Shown here piece by piece: positions 13,001 to 22,868 of a stretch of DNA of 64,000 bases; position 1 is the first letter of the stretch; every line of letters starts with the position of its first letter. The notes below the pieces were generated by a model, which saw only the letters and a list, made by a program, of their open reading frames with translations, made no database searches and had not been told where the DNA came from. The stretch comes from Sipunculus nudus (Eukaryota; Annelida; Sipuncula; Golfingiida; Sipunculidae). Location of the stretch: assembly GCA_026874595.1 (NCBI GenBank), contig CM049311.1:13421676-13485675 (forward strand), written 5' to 3'. The position numbers and the translations under genes were made by a program.

Positions 13001-16000
13001 ATGAAAAACACAACATCCGTTTTCATATTTTTCCTACAGGTCTGGCGTTCATCGTTAGATGTTAGCTGGGAATTTAACGATGCAGACAGTGGAATCAAAG
13101 AACAATATGTGTCACTGATGTCACGTGATCCGTCACTCATAAATTTCCCCACCGTTAAGGTGAGTTTATTTAAGATTTACGTAGTTGCATTCTATTTGTT
13201 CAACTATGAAATTGTGTACGTGTTATGTCACTCTAAATAAAAGATGTGCTCTCTTGTTTGTATTCTGATCGTATCTTGTACCTACCTTAGCTGTACGGTG
13301 ACGTCAGGCACCACGTGTTCGCTAACCTTTCTCTGCTCGACGGACATCGGTACAAGGTTAAGGTTGTTGGATTTAACGGTGCTGGCTTGTGTTCACAAAC
13401 AGAAACGGATGAACAATTGGTAACTGCATTTGCGTTTTATTTATGTTTGACAGATTTAATCATTACAGTGTAAATATTTATATTTAGATATATTTAGTGA
13501 GAAAAATTTAATCAGGTAATGCTTTATAGTACAGTAAATTATTCTCGATATCATGGTTCACCAGACAGACACCGGTGTAAATCTAAGTGCCCTCTCCCAT
13601 GCGCATGGAAATGCGCCTTGAATTGTTGCGCTTGTGTAACTCATATGTTTAAAATGTACATCGTGCGGTGTGCGATTTTGCACCGCGCATTTCCGCTCGC
13701 TGAAAAATTGAACCAGTGTAAATCATGTGTAGCTTTTCCATGCAGACGGAAAAACGCGCGGGTTATTATATATATATGTGTGTGTATGTGTGTGTGCGCG
13801 TGTTATACACCTGGTTAGTGGTATAGTAAAAAATCTTCTCGTATATGACCCCTCCTATGACCCCACAGTATGTAATACGTCCCTTCAATTGGAACGGAAA
13901 TCATAAATACATGGATGAACTATACATAACATATAGCTGCACCACATGTTGCCTTTACCACTGGTGAACGGGAATCCCTTATGAAAAAAGGGCACAACGT
14001 TTCAGCGCACATAGAAGAGCTCAATTCGGCGCGTTTTTTTTTCAGCGAGCGGAAACGCCGGCGTTCCGTCCGCATGGAAAGAGGCCTAATAGTGTCAGCA
14101 ATAGTCTATAATAATAGCTTATTTGTGGTTTTATTGATCAGCGACAAGGGTCACGAATCAGTTTGTTCATTAACATGATCCCATATTCCTTAACTGAAGA
14201 AAGGTGATGATCTCTTTCCATGGCCAGCTTAATTAAAATAACACACATCGAAATGCCAAGAAGGGGAATTCAAGTAACTCTACTACTTGTAGATACTTTT
14301 TACCACAATATAAATATTTTAGGGCCCATTCTTTGCATAAATCAGTAACGTATCTGTACGGCAACACTCCTTATACTAGGTAGACAATAGTCCTCCTACC
14401 CCCGGATCGTTTGCTGTCCTGACGGATCATGCGATCAACCTGGAGCGGGACAGACATGGTTACATGGTGTACATTCGTGACGTCATCAGTGTCGCTTTCC
14501 TTGGATTCGCAGATCCTCACTCGGACATCCAGAACTATCACGTGGCGGTGGGCACATTCTATGATGGCACCGATTTGATCGAGGTAAGATAAATACATGG
14601 TCAGGGTAAGAAAGTTATTGATAAATGAATTGTTAATTGCCCATATTTCCCAAGAAAAAAAGGAAAAGAGATAAAAACTTTCATATGTATAGATAAGACA
14701 ACATGGAGCATTAATTTTCTCCCCTAAAACCGAACAGAGTTTTTGGTTTGGAATAGCGAGTTTTGTTAAGAGGTTCGGACTATATATGTTTGCTTGATCC
14801 TTTTTTGCGGTGATGAGGGCTATGAACATAATATCAGAATATGTTATGAATACCTGTGCATGGACTTAATTGTCAATCTGCAGTTCTTGTTATAGCTGTG
14901 GTTTCTGCCTTCCCATAAACAATAAAAAAATTTAATAATAATTAAATAATTCAAAGATTTCTGATTGCATTTGATATATTTTACCTAACTACACTGTACC
15001 ATTACATCCACACGGATATATACCGATAATATTCGTGTTTCGTGCCTTTTTGTTTGTTGGTCAAACCTAATGACGATCTTTCCTTGCTGTAGTAGGCTTG
15101 TTCGAAAATGGACATTCATACGAACTCACTCCATTAGAACACACAACTGAATAAGGCCATCAAAATACCATATATATTGACAGGGTTCTACGGTAAGAGT
15201 CTACCACTATGGGCATGACAGTCATAGAGACGAGGGAACCGTAGAACGGGTTAACATCACCCTTACGCGTGAAGTGCAAACTCAAGAAATACTATACATA
15301 ACTGTCTGGGCAGAAAACAAGGTGAATGTGTACATATGTTTATCAATTATTATTTTTGTTTACTTTAAATCATGAAGGACTGATAGACTTCTTGCTATAG
15401 TAATTTATTTATTACTATTCTGATTAGTGTTAAAGGACATTCATCGTTAGTTGTCTACAGGTGCCTAATTATAAAATGTGCAAATCATTCATATTGATAT
15501 CCCTTATTGGATATGTTTAATATAATTTGGCGTTTCACGTCGTTGCTTGTCAGGTTGGACTGACTAGCAGGAGGCTTCACGGTTCCTTTATCGCGGAGGA
15601 GACATCTCTCGGCAGGGGTACCCTAGAACTCAACAGGCGGTGTTCATCCTGGTCATGCCAGGGTCACTGCACCTGCTCTCCGCAGGATCAGATGTGTCTG
15701 GACACTGAACAATGTACAAACGTAACAGGTATCTAAGATATGATTAATTAACCACGTAATGATTATAAATAACAAAGCAGAACAAAAAGAACAAGATAGT
15801 TTTTATGGTTAATGTAATACATCGAAATGACAGATATTCATCTAAACACATAATGCCATGATACCGCAATTACAATCATTTACTGATGAAAAGTGGCACC
15901 ATGTCTTCAAAAGATACATGGAAGTGAAACTAATGTTAGGGCAAAAGTAAAACTGTGCTTGGTATGACCCCATCCGAAAAGGCATTATAAAATAAAGCAA

Positions 16001-19000
16001 AAGTTTTGATTCCCAATAAGAACATGCAATGGAGCCAGCTGTCAGAGATACTTGGAGAAAACCGTACTCAGAGAAACCCCATCAAAGCTGTATGTTTGAA
16101 ATGTCATTTCCAGAAGTTATGTACATCTTACAATGATCTTACCATTCTTATGCTGTTTCTGTCATGAACTTAAGAGGCGGAAAATAAAGCTCATCAGGAA
16201 AATGTTGTTTATAATTTGCACATCTAATAAAATGCTTGCTTCAAATCTTGTGTTTAATTCAGGTGTTCCTGGTTACCAGACAATCATAATCAAGGACGGT
16301 GATGTCTCAACCGCCGAAATAGGAGAAGATAAAGATTATACCTATATCACCTGTGTCATGGCCGCTGAATGGTATCCGACAGGGTCTGGGGTCAGCCCAG
16401 TCCGTTATGACTGGTCCGTTGGAGAGCGAGGTGGTGCCCCCGGCACATGTCTCATGGACAGAGCTACTGATGCCATCTGGCGAGATAATGGTCATCTCAC
16501 CTCTGCTATATTTAGAGTTGCCAAAGATCGACATAAGGGTAATTACAAATTTGATAACGGATAATTGTATTGTATTGCTAAACGTTCTCATATGTGTTAT
16601 TTTTTTGTAAATCTTTTTTACATGTTATATCTCATTTTTTTTCTTTCAATTTCGTTAACATACAAATTGAATTCGATTTCTTTCGTTCTTATATGTGTTA
16701 TTTTTTGTAAATCTATTTTACATGTTAGATCTAATCGTATTCTTTCAATTTCGTTAACATACAAATTAAATTCGATTTATTTCGTTGCAACTTCAGATGT
16801 TTTTTCATTTAATAGAATCTTCTACACGCTTTCCACTTTATCGCGCTTTCTATTTAGCCATGTTGCCAGGAAAAGCATATGTATTCCATGTTCGCGGTTG
16901 GTATAATGATCAACATTATTCTACATATTCCTCTGACGGTATTATCGCGGACAACCAAGGTCTTCAAGTGTCTAGGTCGGTGATTCCGCGGGAAATCAGA
17001 AGAACTGGTTCTTCAAAGGACACTGATGTCATACCCAACCTATCATCTGTGAACGTCACATGGAAGCATGTGTTTCTGACTGGGCATACCCCTCTTCACC
17101 ACGTGACGATCGGTATAGGAACAATGTATGGAGGTGATGATGTGGCCAAAGAAGAATATGCGGGATCAGTTGTAGAGGCAATGCTGACTGATCTAGGGCT
17201 ACATGAAGGAGTCAATTACTATACGACAGTTCAAGCCGTCAACATGGGAGGTCTTCACGTATCTTCACATTCTGATGGATTCGTAGTAAGTCAGAATACA
17301 TCAGGCTGCTTTTCCATGAGCGCGATTCTTTTGCGGGGGGATGACTTTGCGTTGGCGTTGCTTAGCGAGGATATACCAAGCGGAACATTGAACGACTGCC
17401 GCAGAAATTCCTACATGCGCGATTTTCGCCGCATTGTGTATGACGCGCGAGGAACCTAGTTGCATTGAAAGGTTTAATTAATAAAACACTACAGCAATTC
17501 TGACCGCAGAAAAATCGCGTTCATGGAAAGTTTCCGCGGAATACCGCGCGGCGAACGCCTCGCGCTCATAGAAAGGCCGCCTATTTATCCCGGTAACATC
17601 TACATGTAGATTGTTTTGTATTACCTAAGTATTATACGTTTGCAAACATTCATTTCTGTTTTTCTTTATAATCATTATCAACAGGTTGATATGACTACGC
17701 CAAGTGTCGCATCGGCTGTTGTGTCCGATGGAACCAGACTTCACGATGTGAGGTACCAACGTGACAACATATCCGTCTCAGCTTCTTGGCACGGCTTCTT
17801 GGATCATCAGTCTCCTCTGGCGGGATACGTCTGGTGTGTGAGCAGTAATGATGGAACAGAAATCTTACCTTGTACTCATGTTGGTCTGGCTCTATCAGGA
17901 AAAAGGATTCTTCCTTCAGGAAGACGCCTAACCCACGGTACGTCAGTTTATTCAAACTGATATGTGTGTGACACCTACGAGACACAATTTGATTTGATCA
18001 TTGAATAAAAACGTAACTCAATTTTTTAATGCACGTAGAACCACGTGCATGTAAAAGAGAGGAGTGAGATTAACATAGCATGACGCTCAATTTCTCAGCC
18101 AGCCACTAATAACAGATTTTTTTTCGCACCGGTGCACATCTTTTCAATATGCGCATAATTGTTCCCCAAGAGCTTAATTCAGCGTGTTTCTGTAAGAGTA
18201 TTGTTTTTGGATGCAAGGGATAAACCCCTCGAAGTAAATGTATAATTTATCTCCTTGAATTATAACTAAGCCAACGTAACACCATATTTCTTCTTTCTTT
18301 CTCCAACATATATAAATGTGCACAGTTGTTTTATCAATACAATCGCTGTTCGATATTATGAAAGGTCGTTCGTGTAACAGTTATAAAATGACAAGCCATT
18401 AACGATACTATGATATTTTAGTCTGTGCACATTTCTATATGTTGGAGAAAGAGAGCAGAAATATGGTGTTATGTTGCCCTAAGTTATAATTCAAGGAGAT
18501 AGATTATACATTTTCCCAACAACATAAAGGTTGGTCTGATATATTCGCTTGTTAATTTTGGAGTATATATTGCTTCGGTAATGAGAGTTTCGTTCTATGT
18601 ATAGGTGAGAGCTACGTTTCTCGGGTGCAAGCAGCTGATGCAGCAGGGCATGTATCTGATTTTGTCTACAGTGACGGTGTCATATGTGATATCACAGCTC
18701 CCGAACAATCTGGTCACAGCATCGGGCAAAACCTTGTGACTGACGGATCGTTTGAAACGACTTTTCCTAAAAACTGGAAACTTGTCTCTGGCTCAGCACA
18801 AATGTGGCATTCTGCTGCCAAGGACGGACAAATGTCACTGATGCTAAATGGAATCATTTCATATGTTGCCCGACAATGTAATTATAACACCATTCAGGTT
18901 ATATTTTGGACCTTGGCATTTACTAACACAAGTATGCAAAGCCAGGTACCCACCATAGCGACAGTAAAAATCAACAGCGTGCAACACTTATTCAGCGTGA

Positions 19001-19423
19001 GTGAAGATAACTCGAGTTGGCAGAAACATAGTTATTACACCAGCATTGACAGCGGTAACGATGTCACATTGGAATTCGCAGCCGAATACGGGTCTGCATT
19101 TCTGTTAGACAGTGTAAGCATTCATCCAATGAGCAAGGATACAAGTTCGAATTCTGAAGCCATAACGGTTGACGTTTTGCCTGGGCCTGTATATGGGACA
19201 TGTTATGTGATAGCGGCTTGGTCACTGGTGGACCCAGAAAGTGACATCAAAGATTTTGTGTGGGCAATCGGAACTGTTCAAGGTATGTCTTTTTAAAAAT
19301 CTATCCGTTTATGCAAAAGGTTTTTTGTAAGGTTGATTGATTTTACTATACATAAATAGTTAAATCCTAAATAGGTTATCCATTTATAGAATTATAATAA
19401 GCAACAGGTAATATTTGATGTAC

Positions 19424-19485
<62 letters not shown>

Positions 19486-21856
19486 ATTCTATCATATACT
19501 CGTGATTAACTTTTTAGTGGTACACCATTTAATTATTTCCTAAGCTGTGACTGTCACTTCCTAAAATTAATTCAACATCAAATCCACAAATACAATACCC
19601 GTTTTATTTAACAACAATAAAATAAAAAAAAATAGAAATGGGTAAATTTACATTACAGGTGGAGTTCAACTTCAGTCATTTCAATCTGTCTCAACAAGAA
19701 GAAATGCTCGGTCGTCCCCAGTAGAATTATCACAAGGAACGGCTGTACATGTGACTGTCAAAGCGGTGAACGGAGCTGATTTGACTGCTGTATTTTATGC
19801 TGATCCTGTTCATGTCGATTATACGCCGCCAAACATCTGCTGTGTTATGGTATGTATAAGAGGGAAAATAGCTTGTATCGGGTCTATCCAAAAAGCTGAT
19901 GGCCGATTAACATTTTGGTTTTTGTAATGTATATTCTATTATTGGTTTATAATTTTTGCTATTTAATATTTATTATAGATAAACGACCAATCCGCCAACA
20001 GAACCTCTTATGTGAATGGGACCTTCCAGATCGTGTGGGAAGTGAACAATCCGGACACTCCGGTTAAGATATGTGAATGGAGCATCGGTAAGCAGTGTTC
20101 CAGCGGAATCGATAACAAAAAAAAATGTTTGTCTATAAATCTTGGCATTCCTTTTGTAACTACAATGCTCTAGTGACATATTTAATATAATCAGTTTTTA
20201 CTGACTGCTGTACTAAGTTGCTTCAACGCATCCTCACAGGTCATGAACCCGGAATGTCTGACGTTCGTTCATTCGTGTCTGTCCTTAATAACCAAGGAGC
20301 AGCTCATTTGACAGGACTGGCTCATGGTGTCAAATTATATGTCAACATCCGATGTACGAACAAAAAAGACATGACCGGATATCGGACCACTGAACCGGTC
20401 ATGATGGTGACCGGTCCGCCAGATGCGTCTGGTGCTCATCTCACTCCACTAACGGTATCGACATCTGTATATCCCACGAAAGGTCACCACCAGTCACAAA
20501 CAACACTAATGAGGCTTTCATGGACCGGATTCATTGATGTCACCGGGGTCAGCCATTATGAGGTATGTTTAATGGATTCTTCAACAAACTTCCTGCTTAT
20601 ATCTCAAGCAGATAAAGCAGGTATATTCCCGTTTGATTTACACATCACACTTTTTCTTTTATAATAAGATGCTTTTCTTAATTAATTTCATTCCTTCACA
20701 TCGTTTTAGCTGATGATAACAGAGGGAGGTCACGTTGTATCTGACTGGAACACTGTAGCAACACATCCAGTCCAGTTCTGTGACATGACAGATGTAGCTT
20801 TAAGTGCGTACAAGACATACAGAGTGGCGGTGAGAGCCGTCAACCACGCCGGTTACAGGAGTCAGGAAGTTACATCTGCCATCACTGTCGAAGATGCTAA
20901 ACCATATCTTACAGGTATATCTTTAAACATAAATATTTGATATTAAAATGTCATTACCTGTAGTTTAAAAGTACTTAAATAAACAGAGAAATGTTAAGCC
21001 TCCTTGCAATACGATCAATGAATGTTATGAAGTTTGATATCAATGATGAAGGAAGATATTGTCTGAAAATACGGACATTGAGGTATTTGCATTTATTCAA
21101 ATGGACAGTTTGTATATATAACAAAAAATAAGGGGATATAGGTTGATATATGTTTGACCAGATACGATAAATGAATTCCAATTTATGAAAGTAATATATG
21201 ACCAAAAAATGATCTACTTGTACGATTGCGTGTTCACATATTTGTACTTCGGAATGATTAAAATGTCTTTATGTCTATTTCTTTTGAGATGGGACATTGA
21301 AAAGATTCATAGACTCGGTGACCAAACCACTTATATCGTAAAATTGGCTCGTTTCAAACGTTTTTCTACTTCCTGAAAATGCATTGGGTTCTTTATATAG
21401 GAATGGCTCTTAACAATTTCTGGAATCCTCAACACACTATTCATCTGGACTGGGCCGGCATGTACATTTCAAATTCGTCACTTGTGTATGACGTGTCAAT
21501 TGGTGAGTATATAAACATGATACATATTGGCAAATTAAATCGCCGGTTAAGAGGCGTAAAAACTTTCGATTGAAAGTACTGGGCCAATGGTCCAAGTTCT
21601 TTAAAACCTTATTATTGCTTTAAGTGCGTTATAGGAAAAGCAGCTCGCTGAAACCCTCTAGTATTTGCTTCTTTTGTCCAAAGGCACCAATCTAGGCGGA
21701 TGTGATGTACTGTGTGGTGTTGAAACCTCTGACCACAAAATGGTTGTTACTGGAGTGGAAGCATCACTCGAATATTACGTGACCATTACAGCTGTGAACC
21801 TAGCAGGTCAATGGGCCATAAGCAGCCACGTTGTACGTCATCCTGGACATGATTAA
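674..21856 (+). CDS. Gene A: giant multi-exon extracellular protein of FN3-like repeats (5' end outside the window)
   Basis: I chained 46 exons by acceptor AG, donor GT and phase. Together they give 9,007 coding bases that stay in frame from 674 to the TAA at 21854-21856, about 3,000 residues. The product is a string of roughly 100-residue beta-sandwich (FN3-like) repeats. Each has a linker such as VDETPPTAG or VDVSPPEVRG, then a core such as HWGGFHDKDTGIVNY or RWHGIFSDQESG, then a C-terminal strand such as YYVTLTAINYVGLS. At least 15 linkers are visible. Cysteine-rich inserts occur in exons 7 and 36 and a galactose-binding-like insert in exon 40. N-glycosylation sequons are frequent, fitting an extracellular protein. 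No signal peptide is seen because the 5' end is cut off. No transmembrane helix or EGF domain is seen, unlike gene B. I know no established gene name; similar uncharacterised mosaic proteins are known from lophotrochozoans and lancelets. The last stop could be bypassed by a possible donor after 21832. Confidence is high that this is a real gene and moderate for individual exon borders. Confidence 0.85.
2222..3534 (+). CDS. Gene A exons 4-7, including His-run and Cys-rich inserts
   Basis: Exons 2222-2479, 2640-2848, 3135-3258 and 3343-3534. Exon 4 (86 codons, both ends phase 0) contains WIGHFWNHHHHVHGF and is a distinct insert rather than a normal repeat. Exon 5 ends with the linker VHVDSSPPDLEI. 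Exon 6 joins as DMI-FEFEASDDHSGLHTIHW, which fits the DxxSGI core. Exon 7 has five cysteines within about 20 residues (RRDCVPPECVCVPTMQLC) before the closing strand YVVTVTNNAQL. An intron of 160 bases (2480-2639) separates exons 4 and 5. Confidence 0.75.
3792..4962 (+). CDS. Gene A exons 8-10
   Basis: Exons 3792-3995, 4210-4481 and 4818-4962. Exon 8 opens with the linker ITVDISPPHPGVVKD and the classical core ASWEGFFDKESGVMFYKYG. Exon 9 closes that repeat (YHCTVVAFNHAND) and starts the next linker (LTVDVTEPTISGVI). Exon 10 joins through the split codon GG|A and ends at CCGT before gtaata, the only phase that fits exon 11. Confidence 0.75.
5068..6109 (+). CDS. Gene A exons 11-13
   Basis: Exons 5068-5283, 5473-5641 and 5835-6109. 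Exon 11 contains SWTVTDTESELLDCFVGI and the closing strand CYIHIKAMNKAGLE. Exon 12 has a diverged linker (IIGPVVVESRPL) without the PP pair, followed by VTWAYDIW. Exon 13 closes with YKAVVRIYTVAGHF. Splice phases 0, 1 and 0 are consistent. Confidence 0.75.
6409..7024 (+). CDS. Gene A exons 14-16, including a probable 24-nt microexon
   Basis: Exons 6409-6609, 6825-6848 and 6895-7024. Exon 14 has the core VLIKWQGFHHPHSPIQY. The middle exon is only 24 bases (YHPCIPFY), bounded by a T-rich acceptor and a strong gtgagt donor. The intron after it would be just 46 bases. Skipping it also keeps frame, so it may be alternatively used. Exon 16 supplies the closing strand YFAEVTGITSEGES and a linker (FIVVTEDTVVSG). 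Confidence 0.6.
7060..7108. repeat. (TA)n microsatellite
   Basis: Uninterrupted TA dinucleotide run in the intron between gene A exons 16 and 17 (7025-7572). The rest of that 548-base intron is AT-rich with nothing recognised. Confidence 0.95.
7573..8501 (+). CDS. Gene A exons 17-19
   Basis: Exons 7573-7708, 7850-7985 and 8253-8501. Exon 17 carries YTARWKIPQN. Exon 18 joins through the split codon AA|T and ends YRAAVRPCHEEGC. Exon 19 (83 codons) has a variant linker (FTVLKTPPTPGILR) and the core NVSWTPFQQPG. The intron 7986-8252 holds two imperfect copies of a segment of about 55 bases (8043-8155). Confidence 0.75.
8043..8155. repeat. Imperfect two-copy intronic duplication
   Basis: Two adjacent copies share 'gttggaaac.tatatcac' followed by 'acactatgcg..aa' and 'aactgttt'. 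It lies wholly within the intron between exons 18 and 19 of gene A. Confidence 0.6.
8931..9895 (+). CDS. Gene A exons 20-22
   Basis: Exons 8931-9118, 9215-9446 and 9683-9895. Exon 20 gives the closing strand CLVLVLTATNRVGLK. Exon 21 joins via CG|G and is an unusual Trp-rich core (QAVWPSLRHGQYLWKVV) with three cysteines. Exon 22 closes with YYTCLFANET and carries the linker VVVDVDIPKIGRVW. Phases agree throughout. Confidence 0.75.
9975..10029. repeat. (TA)n microsatellite
   Basis: TA run immediately upstream of the acceptor of gene A exon 23 (exon starts at 10048), leaving only a short polypyrimidine stretch between the repeat and the splice site. Confidence 0.95.
10048..11009 (+). CDS. Gene A exons 23-26
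   Basis: Exons 10048-10153, 10283-10402, 10606-10770 and 10876-11009. These are well-conserved repeats: VVHWEKFHG core, TSPGGGDV loop, YYVTLTAINYVGLS closing strand, linker VVDVSPPEVRG, then core RWHGIFSDQESGIATYTWCV and closing YYVTVK. Each repeat is split by phase 1 introns, one directly after the SG of the core and one at the end of the closing strand. Confidence 0.85.
11168..12443 (+). CDS. Gene A exons 27-30
   Basis: Exons 11168-11296, 11434-11572, 11691-11877 and 12235-12443. They encode AINGAGLTKR plus the linker IIVDETPPTAG, core HWGGFHDKDTGIVNYMVAVG with a CPGC pair, closing strand YFVTITACNGASS, linker VLIDYTPPMEGKVFDG, and core HWVNFFDVHSGISHYEWWAG with TPGSDDI. The last donor is ctg|gtggga. 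Long reading frames on the opposite strand (11499-11900) are shadows of these exons. Confidence 0.85.
12755..13419 (+). CDS. Gene A exons 31-33
   Basis: Exons 12755-12867, 13040-13159 and 13291-13419. Exon 31 has the linker IVVDNTAPIVKKR. Exon 32 carries VSWEFNDADSGIKEQYVSL. Exon 33 closes with YKVKVVGFNGAGLC. Phases 0, 0 and 0 are consistent with exon 34. Confidence 0.8.
13586..14090. mobile_element. Putative fold-back/MITE element in a gene A intron
   Basis: The left end (GCCCTCTCCCATGCGCATGG) and the reverse complement of the right end (GGCCTCTTTCCATGCGGACG) are similar. The interior is CG-rich compared with the flanks and contains a TG/TA run near 13770-13800. It lies in the intron 13420-14379. 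It resembles the ends of the element at 17303-17582, suggesting one family. Exact ends and target duplication are not resolved. Confidence 0.4.
14380..15728 (+). CDS. Gene A exons 34-36
   Basis: Exons 14380-14583, 15184-15321 and 15554-15728. Exon 34 opens with the linker VDNSPPTPGSF and continues with VAFLGFADPHSDIQNYHVAVG. Exon 35 (GSTVRVYHYGHDSH ... LYITVWAENK) closes the repeat. Exon 36 reads VGLTSRRLHG and then a cysteine-rich stretch, CSSWSCQGHCTCSPQDQMC. The introns 14584-15183 and 15729-16262 hold nothing I recognise. Confidence 0.8.
16263..17285 (+). CDS. Gene A exons 37-38
   Basis: Exons 16263-16538 and 16816-17285. Exon 37 has VRYDWSVGERGGAPGTC. For exon 38 the more obvious acceptor (cag at 16794-16796) breaks the frame. 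The acceptor ending at 16815 restores it, giving ESSTRFPLYRAF and then the closing strand YVFHVRGWYND, a complete repeat (VNVTWKHVFLTG, HVTIGIGTMYGGDDV) and YYTTVQAVNMGGLHVSSHSDG. At 470 bases exon 38 is unusually long for gene A because two half-repeats are fused without an intron. Confidence 0.75.
16583..16786. repeat. Two-copy tandem duplication next to an acceptor
   Basis: Two adjacent copies of about 100 bases sharing 'atatgtgttatttttt', 'ttacatgtta' and 'tttcaatttcgttaacata' precede gene A exon 38 and supply its long pyrimidine-rich tract. Confidence 0.8.
17303..17582. mobile_element. Putative fold-back/MITE element
   Basis: The left terminus AGGCTGCTTTTCCATGAGCG is matched, with about three mismatches, by the reverse complement of the right terminus (AGGCGGCCTTTCTATGAGCG). 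The interior is GC-rich with several GCGCG blocks, unlike the flanking intron. It lies just downstream of the donor of exon 38. No transposase is present, so it would be non-autonomous. Confidence 0.55.
17685..19282 (+). CDS. Gene A exons 39-40, including a galactose-binding-like insert
   Basis: Exons 17685-17937 and 18605-19282. Exon 39 has the linker VDMTTPSVASAVVSDG and core ASWHGFLDHQSPLAGYVWCV. Exon 40, 678 bases and the longest in gene A, closes that repeat (YVSRVQAADAAGHVS), carries VICDITAPEQSG and then an insert starting NLVTDGSFETTFPKNW and ending near FLLDSVSIHP. The NLVxNGSFE...W...dG..sl.L pattern resembles galactose-binding/DUF642-like beta-sandwich domains. It then resumes the normal linker (ITVDVLPGPVYG) and core AWSLVDPESDIKDFVWAIG. 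Confidence 0.8.
18237..18513. mobile_element. Palindromic (fold-back) MITE-like element
   Basis: Arms 18237-18325 and 18423-18513 are near reverse complements. The left arm includes 'tctccaacatatataaatgt' and the right arm 'acatttctatatgttggaga'. The loop is about 97 bases. The element sits in the intron between gene A exons 39 and 40 and has no coding capacity. Confidence 0.75.
19424..19488. repeat. (TA)n microsatellite
   Basis: TA run with one interruption (tttatata), in the intron between gene A exons 40 and 41. Confidence 0.95.
19659..20562 (+). CDS. Gene A exons 41-43
   Basis: Exons 19659-19849, 19979-20087 and 20240-20562. Exon 41 closes a repeat (VHVTVKAVNGADLT) and gives the linker VHVDYTPPNICC. 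Exon 42 has the core FQIVWEVNNPDTPVKICEWSIG. Exon 43 closes (LYVNIRCTNKKDMTG), has an atypical linker (VMMVTGPPDASG) and ends with LSWTGFIDVTGVSHYE. Phases 0, 1 and 0. Confidence 0.8.
20710..21856 (+). CDS. Gene A exons 44-46 and stop codon
   Basis: Exons 20710-20914, 21401-21502 and 21684-21856. They encode YRVAVRAVNHAGYRS, then IHLDWAGMYISNSSLVYDVSIG, then a GTNLGG loop and YYVTITAVNLAGQWAISS. The frame ends at TAA 21854-21856 shortly after the closing strand of a repeat. A possible donor (gtt|gtacgt after 21832) would skip the stop, but I find no matching downstream exon before gene B. Confidence 0.7.
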
Positions 21857-22141
21857 ATCCTTTGACAATGTGCTAAACTCTGATGTGTAATTATAAGCTT
21901 GTTGTGCTTGTAATACGTTGATATTTAAAACTGTGTACATTTCCTACGACCAATGTTTTAGCGGTACGAAATTTAAATGATTTATGTAAAATGTAATTTT
22001 TTATGTAAAATGTTAATTTTTATTATATTTAATCAAACGACATTAATATATTGTACTTTTGTCTTACTGTGTTGCTTTTGATATGTTTAACGGTAGTGAG
22101 ACAATCACTTTGCCCAGCTTTTTGTTTTCATTTAAGTAAAG

Positions 22142-22147
22142 AATAAA
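22142..22147 (+). terminator. Candidate poly(A) signal of gene A
   Basis: AATAAA about 285 bases after the stop codon of gene A. It is a canonical hexamer, but chance occurrence is possible in AT-rich DNA. Confidence 0.4.
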
Positions 22148-22868
22148 AGTTTTCTTGAATTCGTTGAACAGACTTTCCCTTTTTATAGAACAACTTACTC
22201 CATCATGAGAGAGAGTTAATTTAATTTGCCCAACCACAAAAAAAAACATTCTGAAGCACACCACACGCTTGGGTAATTCAATTCATATTTATATGGTGCA
22301 GGTAGATGTTCATCATATATTTTGGCTAATTTTTCATCAAAGGTAAGGGCAAAGTATGAGAGGGAGTGACTCAAATTACCAAGCATAAAATGAAATGACG
22401 TCATTGACATTTTGTTTTCCAGCTAAGTGCCTATACCGCTTTTACGATTATGGAGGACAGCAAAGTTCCAAAAGTACATTGCTTTTAATAAGGCCTAGTT
22501 CTGAGCGTCAGCGTCAGATACCCTTATTGCAACCACACTCATAAACACTTGCACAAACATGCGAATGTGTCTTTAATACCGTGTGCTAATATTGATTCTT
22601 TTCACACATACGCGTTTTGCATAATAATTGCTACGATTAAACTTTGCTGTGCATTTCACGATTCTAACAGTTCATCCATACGTAAATTGTTTTGTAATTA
22701 CACAAAAATACAGCCATTCAAACAGTTTAATGAATTCAAGTTGTTACCGGAACAAATACATGGAGTAGGGAATACACTCACTGTAACATTCAATCCAACT
22801 AATAACTAAAACAAGATAAGACACTAAAAAAGAACAAATTTCAGTAATCATTCAGCTGTAATGTACGT

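Noticed and set aside
14371-14829. 152-residue open frame on the minus strand
   Set aside because: It overlaps gene A exon 34 in antisense and runs into intron. It has no domain signature, and the plus-strand exon has correct splice sites and phase.
22549-22809. Possible small gene or extra gene A exon in the intergenic region
   Set aside because: The translation has no repeat motif, hydrophobic helix or EGF cysteines, and there is no suitable acceptor in phase with the end of gene A.
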